64,000 bases of DNA, taken from contig NC_084938.1 of the NCBI RefSeq assembly GCF_958298935.1, positions 7,261,501 through 7,325,500 on the forward strand, read 5' to 3'. The stretch comes from Phragmites australis. Taxonomy: Eukaryota; Streptophyta; Magnoliopsida; Poales; Poaceae. Below the pieces are notes generated by a model, which had not been told where the DNA came from, did not search any database, and saw only the letters and a program-made list of their open reading frames with translations. The first letter of the stretch is position 1; each line of letters starts with the position of its first letter. Of this stretch, positions 25,260 through 36,779 are shown in pieces. Position numbers and translations under genes: made by a program.

Positions 25260-25910
25260 TAGGGATCTCCGATCAGGGGGATTTTGAGTAGATTGTCTAT
25301 ATTTAGGAGGGCTTCGGGAAAGTGATCTTCGACCAGATAGGCTCCGAGCAGATGATTCCTGACCAGGTGATCTTTAGGCAAGTGTCTCCGACTAGATAAT
25401 TTCGAGCACGTTGGTCTCCGACCAGATAATTTTGAGCACGTTGGTCTTCGACTAGATAATTTCGAGCATGTTGGTCTCCAAGCAAGTAGAAGGACCGGTC
25501 GAAATTCAAGCATGTGATCGAATGTCGAGCACGTTGGTCTCCGAGTATGTGGTTGATTTTTGAGCACGTTGGTCTCCAAGCACATGGTGAAATCGAGTAG
25601 TTGGCCTTCAAGCAGGTGGAAGTTTTGGTCGAGCATGTCGTTGGTCTCCTAAAAGGTAAAAAAATTGGTTGAATCCAAGCATGTGAGCATCTCGGAGCAG
25701 TAATTGGTAGGATTTGAGCATGTTGACCGAGCAGATGGTCGGACCGAGCAGTGACTGGTTGAATCCGAGAGCGTAAGCATCTCCGAGCAGGTGGAAGCAT
25801 TGGTTGAGTTCGAGCATGTAGTTTCCGAGCAGGTGGTTGGACACAACAGTAGCTAGTTGATTTTTGAGCACGTCGTTCGGGCCGAGCAGATAGTCGAGTT
25901 CAAGAAGGTT
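25260..25910. repeat. Degenerate tandem repeat, unit about 30 bp
   Basis: The phrase gagcacgttggtctccgac recurs, most regularly at 25380-25470 with a 30-bp period (ttcgagcac-gttggtctccgaccagataa), then more loosely to about 25900 with gagcaggtgg or gagcagatgg variants. It gives overlapping long minus-strand frames rich in Cys, Arg and Pro, which are artefacts of the repetition. Units vary too much for a CRISPR or satellite. It may be part of an LTR, since LTR-like sequence and a Ty3-type gag follow. Confidence 0.65.
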
Positions 25911-26419
25911 GAACTACACAATAAAGGATACTTAGGTAAATATATGAGAATTTACATTATTTAATAGGAAAGATATGTTAGTTATAGGAGGTTTGGAGAC
26001 TAGATATAACCGAATCATATATGTAAGTTTTGTTTGATTTAAATTATGAGTCCTAATCTATTACAGCTAAGACCTGCCGTCCTATAAATATAAGAGAGTC
26101 ATGGACAATTGAGATTAGCAACTAATCGATCAAACATAATTTGTATTACCTTTCTTTTTTACCTCGTTTTGCCCTACTTCTCTTTTTCAACCCCTATTGC
26201 TGCATGTTCTTGATCTCTATGACTAAGGACAAGCCGCTAACCACCTGCGCTCTAACAGGCTCCTCCCGAGCATGGGCGACGACAAAGGCCCGATAATGCA
26301 CTGCCACAACCAGGTTATCCTACATGCTACTTACCAGGTATTGCACGTAAGATGCTTGTTTTTTTGGCGTGAGACACGTTTTCCCCAATGGAGACGCCAA
26401 AAAGTGTGTTGACGTGAAA
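25911..26419 (+). repeat. Probable LTR end and leader of a Ty3-type element
   Basis: This stretch has a promoter-like ctataaatataagagagtc at about 26084-26103, followed by a leader and then the gag frame described next, which is the order of LTR R/U5 and leader in an LTR retrotransposon. I could not fix the LTR ends or find a clean primer site. Confidence 0.35.
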
Positions 26420-26423
26420 CAAT

Positions 26424-27602
26424 GACTCTTACTAAAGAACGAGTTGCTTTGATGATTAATTAGCAAGTAGGTGTTTCTGTATGTAATACCTTAGATAGAA
26501 TGTTATCTAGTCGTCTTAAGGCTATGGATCTTGGAGTGCAAAATGAAAAATATTTGAATTAACCCGTTTTGCCTTATGCTAATGCTTCCAATGGTAGCAA
26601 TGATAGCAGCGACCAACATGACTCCTTGCTTGTTAACGCATCGATAGCAGGTACACCATCTAGAGTTACACCAAAGGTTGTGCCGGTGTAACATATACAT
26701 AGCCGAACTAACGCGTTAAGTTCAGTTGGTCACAGTACATCACCACATACTATTCCAAATATTGCTATATTCGAATATGGAACCCTTATACCTTCATCGT
26801 ATACAAATGCTAATATGGTCAATACAAGTGCGCTTAGTAATATTGGCAATTACATTGGTATGGGAGAAAATTCGATAAATTTGTAAACACCTTTGTACCA
26901 CACTATAGCATACAACATACCTCTTATGCCACTTAAGGTTCCGGCATTCCATATGATCCACTAAACCTGCTAGTAATTTCAATAATTCTCTACAACATAC
27001 AACATATGCACAACCAAACCATACTACACATGCATATGAATCACCACAACCCAATATTTTTAGGCCACAACAACTAATTGATGGGACACCTACTCTGCAT
27101 GCGGCCGAGCTATATACAGGGTTGAAAATGTTAGAGAGTAAGTGTTTAGTGTTCTGAGAGAGCAATTCAGGGTAGCCCAAGGTTGAGCGCGTGCTTATCG
27201 AAAATCATACCCCGATTTCTATGACAATGTTCAGCATCCCAAAAGATTTAGAGTGCTTGAATTTATTATTAAGTCCACTGGAGATGATGATAGAACCACT
27301 TTAGAGCATGTTGGTCAATTTATTTTGCAGTGTAGTGAAGCTAGTGCTAGCGATGTATTAAAACTAAGATCGTTTCCTTTATCATTGTCTAGCCCTACAT
27401 TTAACTGGTTTATTTCTCTAGCACCTAACTCTATTTATACGTGGTCTCAACTTAGAGCAAAAATTCCATGAGTATTTTTATACTGGGGACACTAAGCTTA
27501 GATCGTCATATTTAACATCGGTTAAACAAAAATACAATGAGCATATTGCTGATTATATTTGAAGGTTTAGAAATACAAGGAACCATTGTTTTCATTACGA
27601 AC
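26424..27602 (+). pseudogene. Broken gag of a Ty3-gypsy retrotransposon
   Basis: The plus strand carries a degenerate gag: an N-terminal part with stops (26424-27170) and a recognisable capsid core at 27240-27600 containing RFRVLEFIIKSTGDDD, LEHVGQFILQCSEAS, LRSFPLSLSSPTFNWF and LTSVKQKYNEHIADYI. This is the pattern of plant Ty3 gag (retrotrans_gag family). There is a one-base insertion near 27457 in the context tggtctcaacttagagc, and a TGA at about 27559 where arginine (CGA) is usual. No pol follows before the next gene, so only the 5' part of the element remains. Confidence 0.75.
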
Positions 27603-28585
27603 CGATAGTGATAATCACATCAGTACCGGTTTTAGCTGTATTGACACAAATGAGATGATACTTATAACTAGTTCTGTAGTAGTGCATTTTTTCACGGAAC
27701 CTAGTTCCACCAGGTGTAAAACCTGCGGGGATCTAATCCAACGGGGCGTGGAACTGTCATCCTTAATTTTGGCAAAGTAAGGCCAGCTTACGGATCGGAA
27801 GACTCCGCTCAAAACAACGATTTGGCACTGTGGACGTGCTCCTCGAGAGCTTCTTCTTTCTTTCTTACAAACTCAGTGTTGGAAATTCTTCGAAGAAAGG
27901 ATCGATATAGAAGTGCAACAAGAAGTGATAACTAATAATCAAAATTTGCTGCCGTGCGAATGCAACAGTTATTAGCGTCTAAGGATCAACGAGTTACTAC
28001 CTCTGTTCTAAAATAAATATCGTCATTTGTACAGTCAAATTTTAAAAAAATTGACCACTAATATACACAAAACTATTAGGATTTGACACATAAAATAATA
28101 GTAATAAATTTATAAAAAAATACTTTAACATCATCTAATTTTTATTAACTTTTATCGAGTAGTATCAACAGTTTCTTATGTCTTCATAAGAAATACGGGT
28201 TAGTTTATTATTGCATGTCGTCACACGCTTATGGTAGGCCTCCGGTACAACTTCGAAGTATGTTCGTATAGTCCCATAGTCATCTATAAATAGATCACTA
28301 ACTTTTGTATCATCCATCACGTGAAAAGGCATATGCTATATTAGCTAGTAAATTTTATTTTATTCATAAAATACCAGGAGAACATTACAATTTGGTTGGT
28401 AGTCTGCACACTTGTATCATGCTGCAATCACGAAAACAATTAAAATCGAAGTACTATATAGTTGATGGCCGGTTTGCCCAACCACATGTCCCGGCCCTTA
28501 CCTCGCAACCACAAACAAGTAGGCAACCACGCGAGAGAAGCATATATATCTAGCTACCTGACCGTAACCGTAGTGACAACACCGA
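27603..28585. other. Intergenic 3' of the aspartyl protease gene
   Basis: No gene seen. A sequence near 28000-28060 (ctacctctgttctaaaataaa) resembles the left end of a grass MITE of the ctccctccgttc type, but the matching right end was not found. 28200-28585 should contain the 3' UTR of the protease gene on the minus strand. Confidence 0.3.
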
Positions 28586-30040
28586 TCAGCACGCCCTCGC
28601 CCGGAACCCCACGGCGTTCCGGCCAACGTCGTACAGCACCTCGAAGGTTCGCTGCTGCACGTTGCCAATGATGCCGAGGGAGCTGTCGTCGTCGTTGGCC
28701 GCGAACGCGAGGCAGTTGCCCAACATGATCCCATTGGCATCGAGGTTGACGACCGCGCCCCCACCGAACACCAGCGAGACGGCCGGTATGGTGACGCTGC
28801 TCAAGCCGCTGAAGTCGAAGCACGTGTCAAGGATGCCTTGGGGCTGCGCCTTCGGGTACTGCTTCATCCCAGCCTTGAACGCCGATGACAGCGCCGAGTA
28901 CGCTGTCGGTGGCAGATACGTGAGGATCGTGCCGGAGTCCATCACCGATCCGGCCGAGAAGAAGGAAGGGGGCACGTTGAGCTGCTTCCCGCCCACCCTG
29001 ATTGCCTCAAGGAGCACGAGGTAGAACGTCGGGACCTTGCTGTTCCTGAAAATCCGCGTCGTCACGAAGCCCGAGCGGCCGCTTGACGCACCGAGCGTGA
29101 GGAACCCTGAGGAGGCCGAAGTCGGCGGGAGGCAGTAAGAGAAGGCCTTGCCCAAGGCCCCCGCCGTCTGCGACACGAGCGACTGTGCGCCGCCGCCGAG
29201 CCCCATCATCCCGGCGGTTTTCTCAGTCATGCCCGACGTGGCGTGGCTACACCCGAATTGGAAGCTCTTGACGACGATGGAGCCCAGCGTGAGCGTGTCG
29301 GAGCTATACGTTCCGGTCGTACTCGTGCCGTCGAGGTACTTGACAATGTACTGGCACCGGGAGCTCAAGCAGCCGTTGCCGTTCCCCTCCCTGCCGAGCT
29401 GCACGCATGCGGCGGAACCACAGGAGAACGGGGAGTACGTGCTCGACTTGCTGGGATCGAAGAGCGGGTCCACCTGGGAGTGGCACTGCGAGCACGGTTT
29501 GCACTGCACCCATGACACATCGCTGCCGGTGTCGATGAACACGTTCTGGGTCACGGCCGGCGAGCCGATGCCAACGGTGATGACGTACTCCAACGTGTCC
29601 AGTGAGGTGCCCAGGGTGGTCGGCACGGTGGCGTCCGTTTGCTGGCTGGCGGTGAACTTCCGTTGGATGTAGCTAGCTCGGAGCTGGTCGCTGCGGAGCA
29701 CCTCCTCCAAGGTTGGAATCTCCTTGGAGGGCATCGGCGAGCATGGGCCGTACCGGTGGTGCAATGGTACGGTGGCGCCACCAGGGGACGGAATTGCTGA
29801 AACCATTAAAGCAGGGGAAACAATTACAGGTGCACAGAACAACCAAGCGGAATATATATCAATTCATTCGTGTGTATGCATGCATGGACACTCCGCACCT
29901 TTTGTCTCGGAGCAGTTGGCTTCAGGCACGACAGAGCCAATGGAAAAAACCTTGTAATTGGGATCGTCTTCTGCGTGAGTAACGAGAGAATGGCAGTAGC
30001 TGCACAAGAGCAGAAGCAGAAGCTTCGACACAGAGGCCAT
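28586..30040 (-). CDS. Secreted aspartyl protease, family A1 (nepenthesin-like), 2 exons
   Basis: A pepsin-like endopeptidase, probably secreted to the apoplast or vacuole. Exon 1 is 30040-29899 and exon 2 is 29796-28586; the junction completes an Ala codon, and the total is 1353 nt, 450 aa. Start choice: ATG 30040 opens a clear signal peptide (MASVSKLLLLLLCSY, cleavage likely after THA), whereas starting at the ATG inside the intron would lose it. A propeptide-like region follows. First catalytic motif DTGSDVSW with D136, second DSGTILTYL with D334; many cysteines (CKPCSQC, CGSAAC, CLSSRC) match the nepenthesin-type insertion. The C-terminal GIIGNVQQRTFEVLYDV is the standard family ending. 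Best comparison is the At5g10770-like subgroup, by remembered motifs. The frame is intact, and the coding sequence is GC-rich in an AT-rich setting. No close neighbour suggests a specific role. Confidence 0.93.
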
Positions 30041-30124
30041 GGCTGTTCCTTGCTTCCAAGGTAATGTTGCAGAAGCTGATCCAGATGTTGTTGGTTGCAC
30101 CCTTCCATTGGTAGTGCCTTTGCT

Positions 30125-30134
30125 TATATATATA
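30125..30134 (-). promoter_or_regulatory. TATA box of the aspartyl protease gene
   Basis: On the minus strand ctatatatataagc lies about 85 nt upstream of ATG 30040. A start site some 30 nt downstream would give a 5' leader of roughly 55 nt. The run of TA is a good TATA box by sequence and place. Confidence 0.6.
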
Positions 30135-30323
30135 GAGCACTAGAGTACAGCCAATTGCACGCAATGGTACGGTCGGCACGTACGCAACCGGGCTGCTGAA
30201 CAGCTGACGACGGATTCGTGGTAGACTAGGTATATCTGGTGTGCGGAAACAAGGCGTACGGTCTTCTCCTAACGAATGTTGCCGCTTGATCAGCGGACAA
30301 ATTGAAAGGGCTAATTTTGAATT

Positions 30324-31216
30324 GGAAAAATTCCATTTCACAACCTCAACTATGAGCCAAAAATAGTTTTCAACCCTCAGCTCTAAAACCGTTCACTTTA
30401 CAACCTTTACTCGAATATATTTAGATTGGTTTTGGGTGGCATTGCATGGTGACATGGCCTAAGCCTGAAATAGTTTTGAAATTTAGAAAATTTGTAAATA
30501 ACTACAAAAAATTTAAGAGAAAACCCCACTCACACTATGGAGTGTATATAACCTAAATATATTATGTACTATTTAAATAAAAAGGTATTATCGGCCTAAA
30601 AAATAGTGTCCAAAACTGAACAGAACCATTTTTCATGTGCTTTCCTTAGTGCCAAATTGATTTAGACTCTAGATACTCCGATGCAAAACTATGGATTTTT
30701 TCTAGAATTGTATGAAGTCCTTTACTAATTTTCAAAATCCGGGCATGCTTTTCAAATGTTGAAAAGTTGTAGATGACTTCAAACAATTCTAGAAAAAAAT
30801 TGGTTGCCCATACGAGTATTTAGAATCTGTATCAATTTGGCATGGTGTGAATTAAAGTTTAATCAGCATGCAAAAGGTGGATTGGTTTAGCTTTATACAC
30901 TAGCCTTTTATTGGTCGCTTATACTTTATTTCACTTACACAAAATTAATTTCAGTTATCATAGTGTGAGTAAGAACTTTTCCTGAATTTTTTTATGACAC
31001 TTACTAATTGTTTAAATTAAAAAAAAAACATTTCAGCCTTGGGCCATGTCGCCATGTCAGTGCCACATCACTAAAACCACTCTCAAATCGTGCCTAGGTT
31101 GAATAAATGAAAGATTTTAAGTTTTAATAGTTGAGGATTGAAAAGTGAACAGTTTTACAATTGAGGCTGAAAACCAGATTAAGCTCATGATTGAGGGTTG
31201 TAAATGGACGTTTCCC
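30324..31216. mobile_element. MULE-type transposon with long terminal inverted repeats
   Basis: Starts ggaaaaattccatttcacaac and ends gttgtaaatggacgtttccc; the inverted similarity continues for over 150 bp each side, with patterns such as caaccctcagctctaaaaccgttcac against the reverse of the right arm. The flanks ttttgaatt (30315-30323) and gtttgaatt (31217-31225) differ at one base in nine, fitting the 9-bp duplication of Mutator-like elements. Length 893 bp, no transposase, so non-autonomous. Confidence 0.82.
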
Positions 31217-31786
31217 GTTTGAATTTATTGTATTATGATTGGGACATCCTCGGAATGGAGGATAGGACAGCAATGTCATCTTTCCTTAGCAGCTTAGAGT
31301 GCAGAAATTTGATTTACGAAATTTCTGGCATAAATATGTCTTCATTCGTTCAAACTATTCTGCTTCTATAATATAATTTGGTTTTTTAAGAAATAGATGG
31401 AAGTATAGAGAAAAATGATAATTAAGGTAGTATACTTCTTCTATCTACATCTTCAATACTGGTATACAAAAACACGGTGATCTAAATACATTCAAAGTCT
31501 AAAACTTTACGACAAAGATAGTAATCAAAATCTTTACTTGCAACATTTATACATATTGTAGTCATTGTCACCAATGTGCAAATCCTATATTATCATGCGA
31601 CTTGGCCACTTGAGCACAAAGTCAATTATTCTTTTCTGCGAGAAGGCAAAACGTCAAATTAATCATATATGGATGCTAAATCTTAAATTTGTCAAAAACC
31701 ATGAACTATTACGCTACTTTAATGAAGCCATTGGCAACAAATAATTGATTGTAAGTCTATTCAAACTTCCAGATTAAATTTTACTT

Positions 31787-32746
31787 ATTCGGCAGTTGAA
31801 AAGTTCATCTAGAAATAGTGCAAACAAGCCATCATTGACTTATAGATTAAACCTAGGCTGTAGCCTTCTTTTGCTACTGTCATGCTTAAATTTATAAACA
31901 GGGCCAGGTGGCTAGTTCCGGCCTAAAAAATATAGAAAAGGATAATCTTTTGGTTTAGGAAAAGCGTCCAGACAAATTAGGTATACGGCAACCTTTTGTC
32001 AATACTAGGGGCTGCGGCGCGCCGTTTAGTTTGCGGTTTGGTCTGCCATCACTTGCTTGTGCAAATAGTCCTGTGACTCAATAATTTTTGCCTGCAGCCT
32101 GCATTCAAATACCATTTAAAGTTGTATTAGTACTAGTACGATGCCAAGTAGACAACGATCTCCAAAGTATTAACATCCATTCAGTTATCAATATATATGT
32201 GGTCTCCAAAACGTGAATTTAATGGTTATTTTTATTTATAATATATTTATAAAACATAGTATTATGAATGCACTTTTAAGATAAATCCATACAATTGATT
32301 TTTCTTATTCTAATCCAAATATTTAAAATGATGTTTCCTCAAATTTTCAAAATTTTGACCTCATATTGTCTAAAATGACTTATAATTGTGACCTAGATCA
32401 GGAGCTCACACATTAGTCATATTAGAATTTTCGGCATAGACAGAGTTGGAAACAACTTTCTTTTAAATAAAAATTATCAATTATCAGGGCTAAACAATTA
32501 AAGCGAAAAAACAAAAGGAGAAAAGGGAGGAATTAGAGTGTTCAAAGAATCATCGCCACATCTAAACACATTATTAATGCATTTTTAGTTTCATAATGTA
32601 TACTTTACTTCTATACCACAACTAACAGATGAGGTCACCTAGACTAGAATCGCTTATCTGTTGGCTACAGCAGGTCCAGGCTATCACTCCATGGCTACAG
32701 AATTAGCATGACGCTTGCTCAAATAAAATACGAACGCATCAGGAAG
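31787..32746 (+). repeat. Duplicated segment, copy 1
   Basis: 31787-31998 matches 43279-43497 (for example gtgcaaacaagccatcat, ggataatctt-tggttta, taggtatac), and about 32612-32746 matches 44515-44608 continued at 57988-58105 (taccacaacta, acagatgagg, ccatggctacag, ttagcatga, gctcaaataaaata). The middles differ. This copy contains cacctag once, the site where the copia element inserted in copy 2, so it preserves the empty site. It could be a local duplication or two members of an unnamed repeat family. Confidence 0.75.
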
Positions 32747-32751
32747 TTATT

Positions 32752-34223
32752 TGTCGGAGGATTAACTCCTGTCGCAGGGATCCCGAGAGATCTCTTTTTA
32801 AAGATTCGGCCGGGGGATGATCCTGAATAAGTTCGTCGGAGAAATAAATGGAAGTGGAAGTAAATGCAACGGCCGGTGGTGGGGGATGATCGACCTAGCA
32901 CAAAGGGAAGTAAGTGCACCGGAGTTTAGACAGGTTCGGACCGCACGGGGATGTAATACCCTACTCCTGTATGGATGCAATAACTTACCCTGAGGGGATC
33001 CCTTAGGGATATATCTGGTTACAAGAATATCGTGTCTAACTAAGAGTTTGAGGCTCCTTGTTCTTCGGCAGGAGCTCTGCTCAAGCTTGCTTGCAATATT
33101 TTTGTCTGAGTGTAGCACGGTCGACTGCTTGGGCTTGTCTTTTTTTCAATTGTTCTATCCTTCAATGTTTCAATGTCTTCTTCTCTCTATATGCCGATCC
33201 TTTTATGCACTCGCCGGCCGCGACATATCCCGAACGGAAAGGAAGGGGCACAAGTTCCAAAACGCCACGACTGAGAAAGGCGTCATCATTTCCTCTGGGC
33301 GAGGTGACAGGGGCGGTGGAAAAACGCGGCGCACGTCCGGTCACTCGTCACTGTGGACGCCCTGGCGACGGGCGCCGTTGAGAGGGCCCACCGGGCAGCC
33401 ACAGAGGCACCCGACGTGCCCGCCTTGTCTTGTTCCTCTGTCACGGCAGGGCGGCAGGCGGAACGCCTTGATCCTGGCAACGTTATCCCGAGATACACCG
33501 GATAATATGGGACGGGACCCGTGCAAATGGCCCCACGCCTCTCTGCCAAAGCATGGCAGGGACTGACACTACAGCGGGAGCAATTGGGGATCTCAGGCCG
33601 CGCACGCCCATTAAATGCGGCCTCGGACCTCTGACTGGCTGACACCTCATCGGCGGGCTCCTCGGGGGCCCTTCTGGGTCGTCGGGGCACCGAGTGCTCG
33701 GGGGTACTGTTTACCTCCCCGAGCACCCTCTCCCGAGAATGCCTACCCTTGCCCTCGGGGTACCGGGCGCTCGGGGGCACTGTTTACCTCCCCGAGCACT
33801 CTCTCCCGAGCACTCTCGCACGAACCTTCGGGGAACCGAGTGCTCGGGGGCTGCCACGTGCAACCCCGAGCACTATCTCTCGAGCACTTTTGCACTGACC
33901 CTCGGGGAACCGGGTTCTCGGGGGCTGCCGCACGCAGTCCCCCGAGCGCTCTCTCCCGGAACTTAGCTCTTCTGATCGTCGGGGGACTAGGGTGCTCGGG
34001 GGCGACCGGGCACCTCCCCGAGCACTTTCTTCCCGGTACTTGGACTCTGCGGGTCATCGGGGAACTGGAGTGCTCGGGGACCAGAGGCTGTGGCCCCGAG
34101 TACCTTCTCCCGGAACTTAGATTTTCCTCATCCCGCAGGAGGGACCTCGCGGGATGGTGACACATGACGGACGGCTGGCCTGGCCTCGGGACTCAGGGAC
34201 CCCCGGTTCCTGATACACCGACA
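32752..34223 (+). mobile_element. Solo LTR, gypsy-type, 1472 bp
   Basis: Begins tgtcggaggattaactcct and ends ttcctgatacaccgaca, with TGTCGG/CCGACA inverted tips and the 5-bp duplication ttatt on both sides (32747-32751, 34224-34228). It contains a block of GC-rich tandem repeats (next entry). There is no internal domain, so it is a recombination product. Assignment to Ty3-gypsy rests on general resemblance to grass gypsy LTRs. Confidence 0.88.
33660..34120. repeat. Tandem hairpin repeats inside the solo LTR, unit about 60-65 bp
   Basis: The unit is roughly ggaaccgggtgctcgggggc, a short variable stretch, then ccccgagcactctctcccga and a variable tail. About seven degenerate units follow each other. 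In each, gtgctcgggg can pair with ccccgagcac, so every unit can form a hairpin. It creates long frames on both strands that are not genes. Confidence 0.85.
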
Positions 34224-34319
34224 TTATTTAAGTGGCATTTTCAATTACGGCTACTTTTTCATACGCCTAATGATTGGTGTTTTGCTTTTTTACAAATTCA
34301 AGGCAGTATTTTTGACGAG

Positions 34320-35050
34320 GGATGACCCGATCTTCCGATAGGTAGGAGTAAATTCGATCGGTGAAGACACGACGTTGATGATATAGGATTCTCATGAAAA
34401 CTGATCTAAGCCTCTGCAACCACTACATTACTGTTTCATTGGTTATTAACCATGCACGACATGGCTCACCTATATGCAAATTGAAGGACACAAGCAAGAA
34501 CTAACCTAGAATAACGCAATCTCAAATATTGCAAATATGTATGAAGTTCAATCGAAAGGAAGTTCGAGTCTCGGTTAAGTTGGTCTAGTCGACACAAGCT
34601 AGGAGATAAAGAACGGAGACTCTGAATTCATAATAGTCGATCTTACAAGTATTATGAAGTGTATATTTCACCGAAGAAAAACAAGAACTAAATAAAACCC
34701 AAAAGAGTCTCTAGGTGGAAGCAACAAATAAATAGACGAGGGTAGCGGCGGTAGCTGGGAGGAGGATGGCACGCAGCTACTAGGGCGGGTGTGGTCCTCG
34801 GGCCCGGCCACGAGATATTTACACGGCCACTGGGGCCATAACCATGGTGGCGCAGCACCAGATGTGGGCGACTGGATCCTGAGGCGTGGAGTCTGGACGG
34901 AAAAGCTAGAATCGACCAATCTGTTGTACATACCATGGACCAACAAAGCTTGAGACAGAACTAGCCGTAGCTGGTTTGGCAAGTCGCCAGGAGTGCGATG
35001 AGCCTGCTTGCGTTCGAGCTCTGCTCCACGCGGGTGCTCATCCGCGCCTA
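34320..35050. repeat. Old LTR-like sequence related to the solo LTR at 55074-55998
   Basis: 34323-34520 matches 55085-55290 in order: cccgatcttccga-aggta, gacgttgat, ctcgcaaccactac (here ctgcaaccactac), ggttatcaacc, cacaagcaagaa. The rest, up to about 35050, is more diverged and its ends could not be fixed. It is probably an older member of the same LTR family. Confidence 0.55.
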
Positions 35051-35150
35051 GGTTAGGTTAGGATATGATGCATATACGTGTGTATGTTTAGTGATATTAT
35101 GCTTTCCTGTGTACTGGATGTCTCGATCAGCTGAATCTTTGAGAGACTTA

Positions 35151-36128
35151 TGGCATGTTTGTTTTTTATTATGATTATTACAATTTAGATTTTAATTTTC
35201 ATAATCTAGTATTTAAATTGTACAATCTGAAACAAACATTATCAGATTATTAGAATCTCTCTCGTATCTCCTCCCTCCCCCTCCTCTATAGACTCACTCC
35301 CTATAAGTTCCTCTGACCACACCAACTATAGGAACGCAGACCACGCATGACGGGAGTCCAGTTCCACCACTGCTTGATGGTGCTTGAGCACCTACCGCCG
35401 CCAAGCCTTCGTCTTCCTCGCGACCAGCGAGAAGCTCCGCTACAGACCTTCATCGCCCCTTAGCCCTCCTTCCATCCCCTTCCCCGTGAGCATCTCTAGG
35501 CCTATAGTAACCTTTTCCCTCCACCAATTGCAGAGAAAAAGGTTGACGCAGGCACCGTCGATTACCACCTCAAACCGCTGGACTTCACCATTGACAAGCT
35601 ACCTCGGTGAGTATCCCTTTCTTCTCTTCGCAAATCCTCTACTTGGGTCGGTGTAGCTCATACGCCTCGTAAATCTCCATCTTCAGCGCTGGCCAGCCAC
35701 TGTCGCGGCCACCATGGCTGCCACCGCTGCCGCCAGCTTAACGCCAGCCCAAATTCGGCCATCCTCGATCGATTCCAGCCTTCGGTAGGATAGGGCCACC
35801 ACCCCAGACCAACACAGTGCAGCTCAGCCACCATCGTGCCATGCCTTGCCGCCGGTGAGCTCAAGCAAAGCTCGGCCATGGCGTCCCTGTTTGCTTGCGC
35901 ATGAGAAAAGAAAAGAACAAGGTAGAGAAAGAAGCGAAATGTTATTTTGTAATGGCATGGTGGGTAAATATGCGTCACAATCTGCTAGAAGTAGTCTTTT
36001 TCTGGATTATGGATTGTGACATAATCTGATCCTAGATTATGGATTGTAGAATCATCCTGTTTATTTTAGATTCTGATTTTAGAAGCTAGAAGCTAGAATC
36101 TATAATTAGAATAAAAACAAATATGCCC
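35151..36128. mobile_element. PIF/Harbinger-type non-autonomous element, 978 bp
   Basis: Left end tggcatgtttgttttttatt and right end aataaaaacaaatatgccc are inverted repeats, each flanked by TTA (35148-35150, 36129-36131). Subterminal parts also pair (ataatctg/cagattat). The interior 35260-35900 is GC-richer, with frames at 35384-35656 (plus) and 35658-35978 (minus) that show no known domain, so captured host sequence is possible. No transposase is seen. Confidence 0.78.
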
Positions 36129-36209
36129 TTAAATCATGTGTTCTTATTAAAGTACGAATAGGACAAATGAACGAGAACAAATTTGTTATCCTTTTCGTTA
36201 ATTTAATCC

Positions 36210-36237
36210 TATATATATATATACACACACACACATA
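36210..36237. repeat. (TA)n(CA)n microsatellite
   Basis: A run of seven TA units passes directly into six or seven CA units. It is a compound dinucleotide microsatellite in AT-rich intergenic DNA. Confidence 0.9.
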
Positions 36238-36779
36238 CTAGTTTTCCTACTGATATATACATTCCTATATAATTTACCAGTTGTGTATCCAAACGATATC
36301 CACCGTCCACCCGTAATATTGATCAAACGGTCATCATATAAAGTTGAACTCATTTTCATTCTAAAAATACTATCAATCACCCATTATTTATCTTCCATAC
36401 TAGACGTTCCATATTAAATAAGTCAAGATTTAATGTTTATGATGATTTATTATCCTTTGGTATTTACTTAGTGCTTAAATTAACGATTATTGCCCAATTA
36501 TAAAGTGTTTTGCACTGAGAAAATTCTCTACGTATTGGAACCAATGGGAAGATTTATTTGGAGAATTTTAAGGTTAACTTTAAATAGGTTCATAATTACA
36601 TTTCTGACCAACATTAATGTTAATTATATGCCATTTGTATATATTTAAGTTCTTTTTTATTTTCTATCCAACGGTGATACAAATTGAAACTGAATTTTTT
36701 TCATGTTATTAATCAGACTAATGTAGTGTTAATTTTGTACAGATAATATTTTATGATATTTTTTCTAATCAAGCCCAAA

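Noticed and set aside
25260..25910. CRISPR-like array
   Set aside because: The genome is a plant, the units are degenerate and contiguous, and there are no conserved repeats with unique spacers.
28662..29672. Plus-strand frames of 120 and 174 codons
   Set aside because: Shadows of the aspartyl protease exon 2 on the minus strand.
33048..34165. Several frames of 90-181 codons on both strands
   Set aside because: They lie in a solo LTR and its tandem repeats; the repetitive composition explains them.
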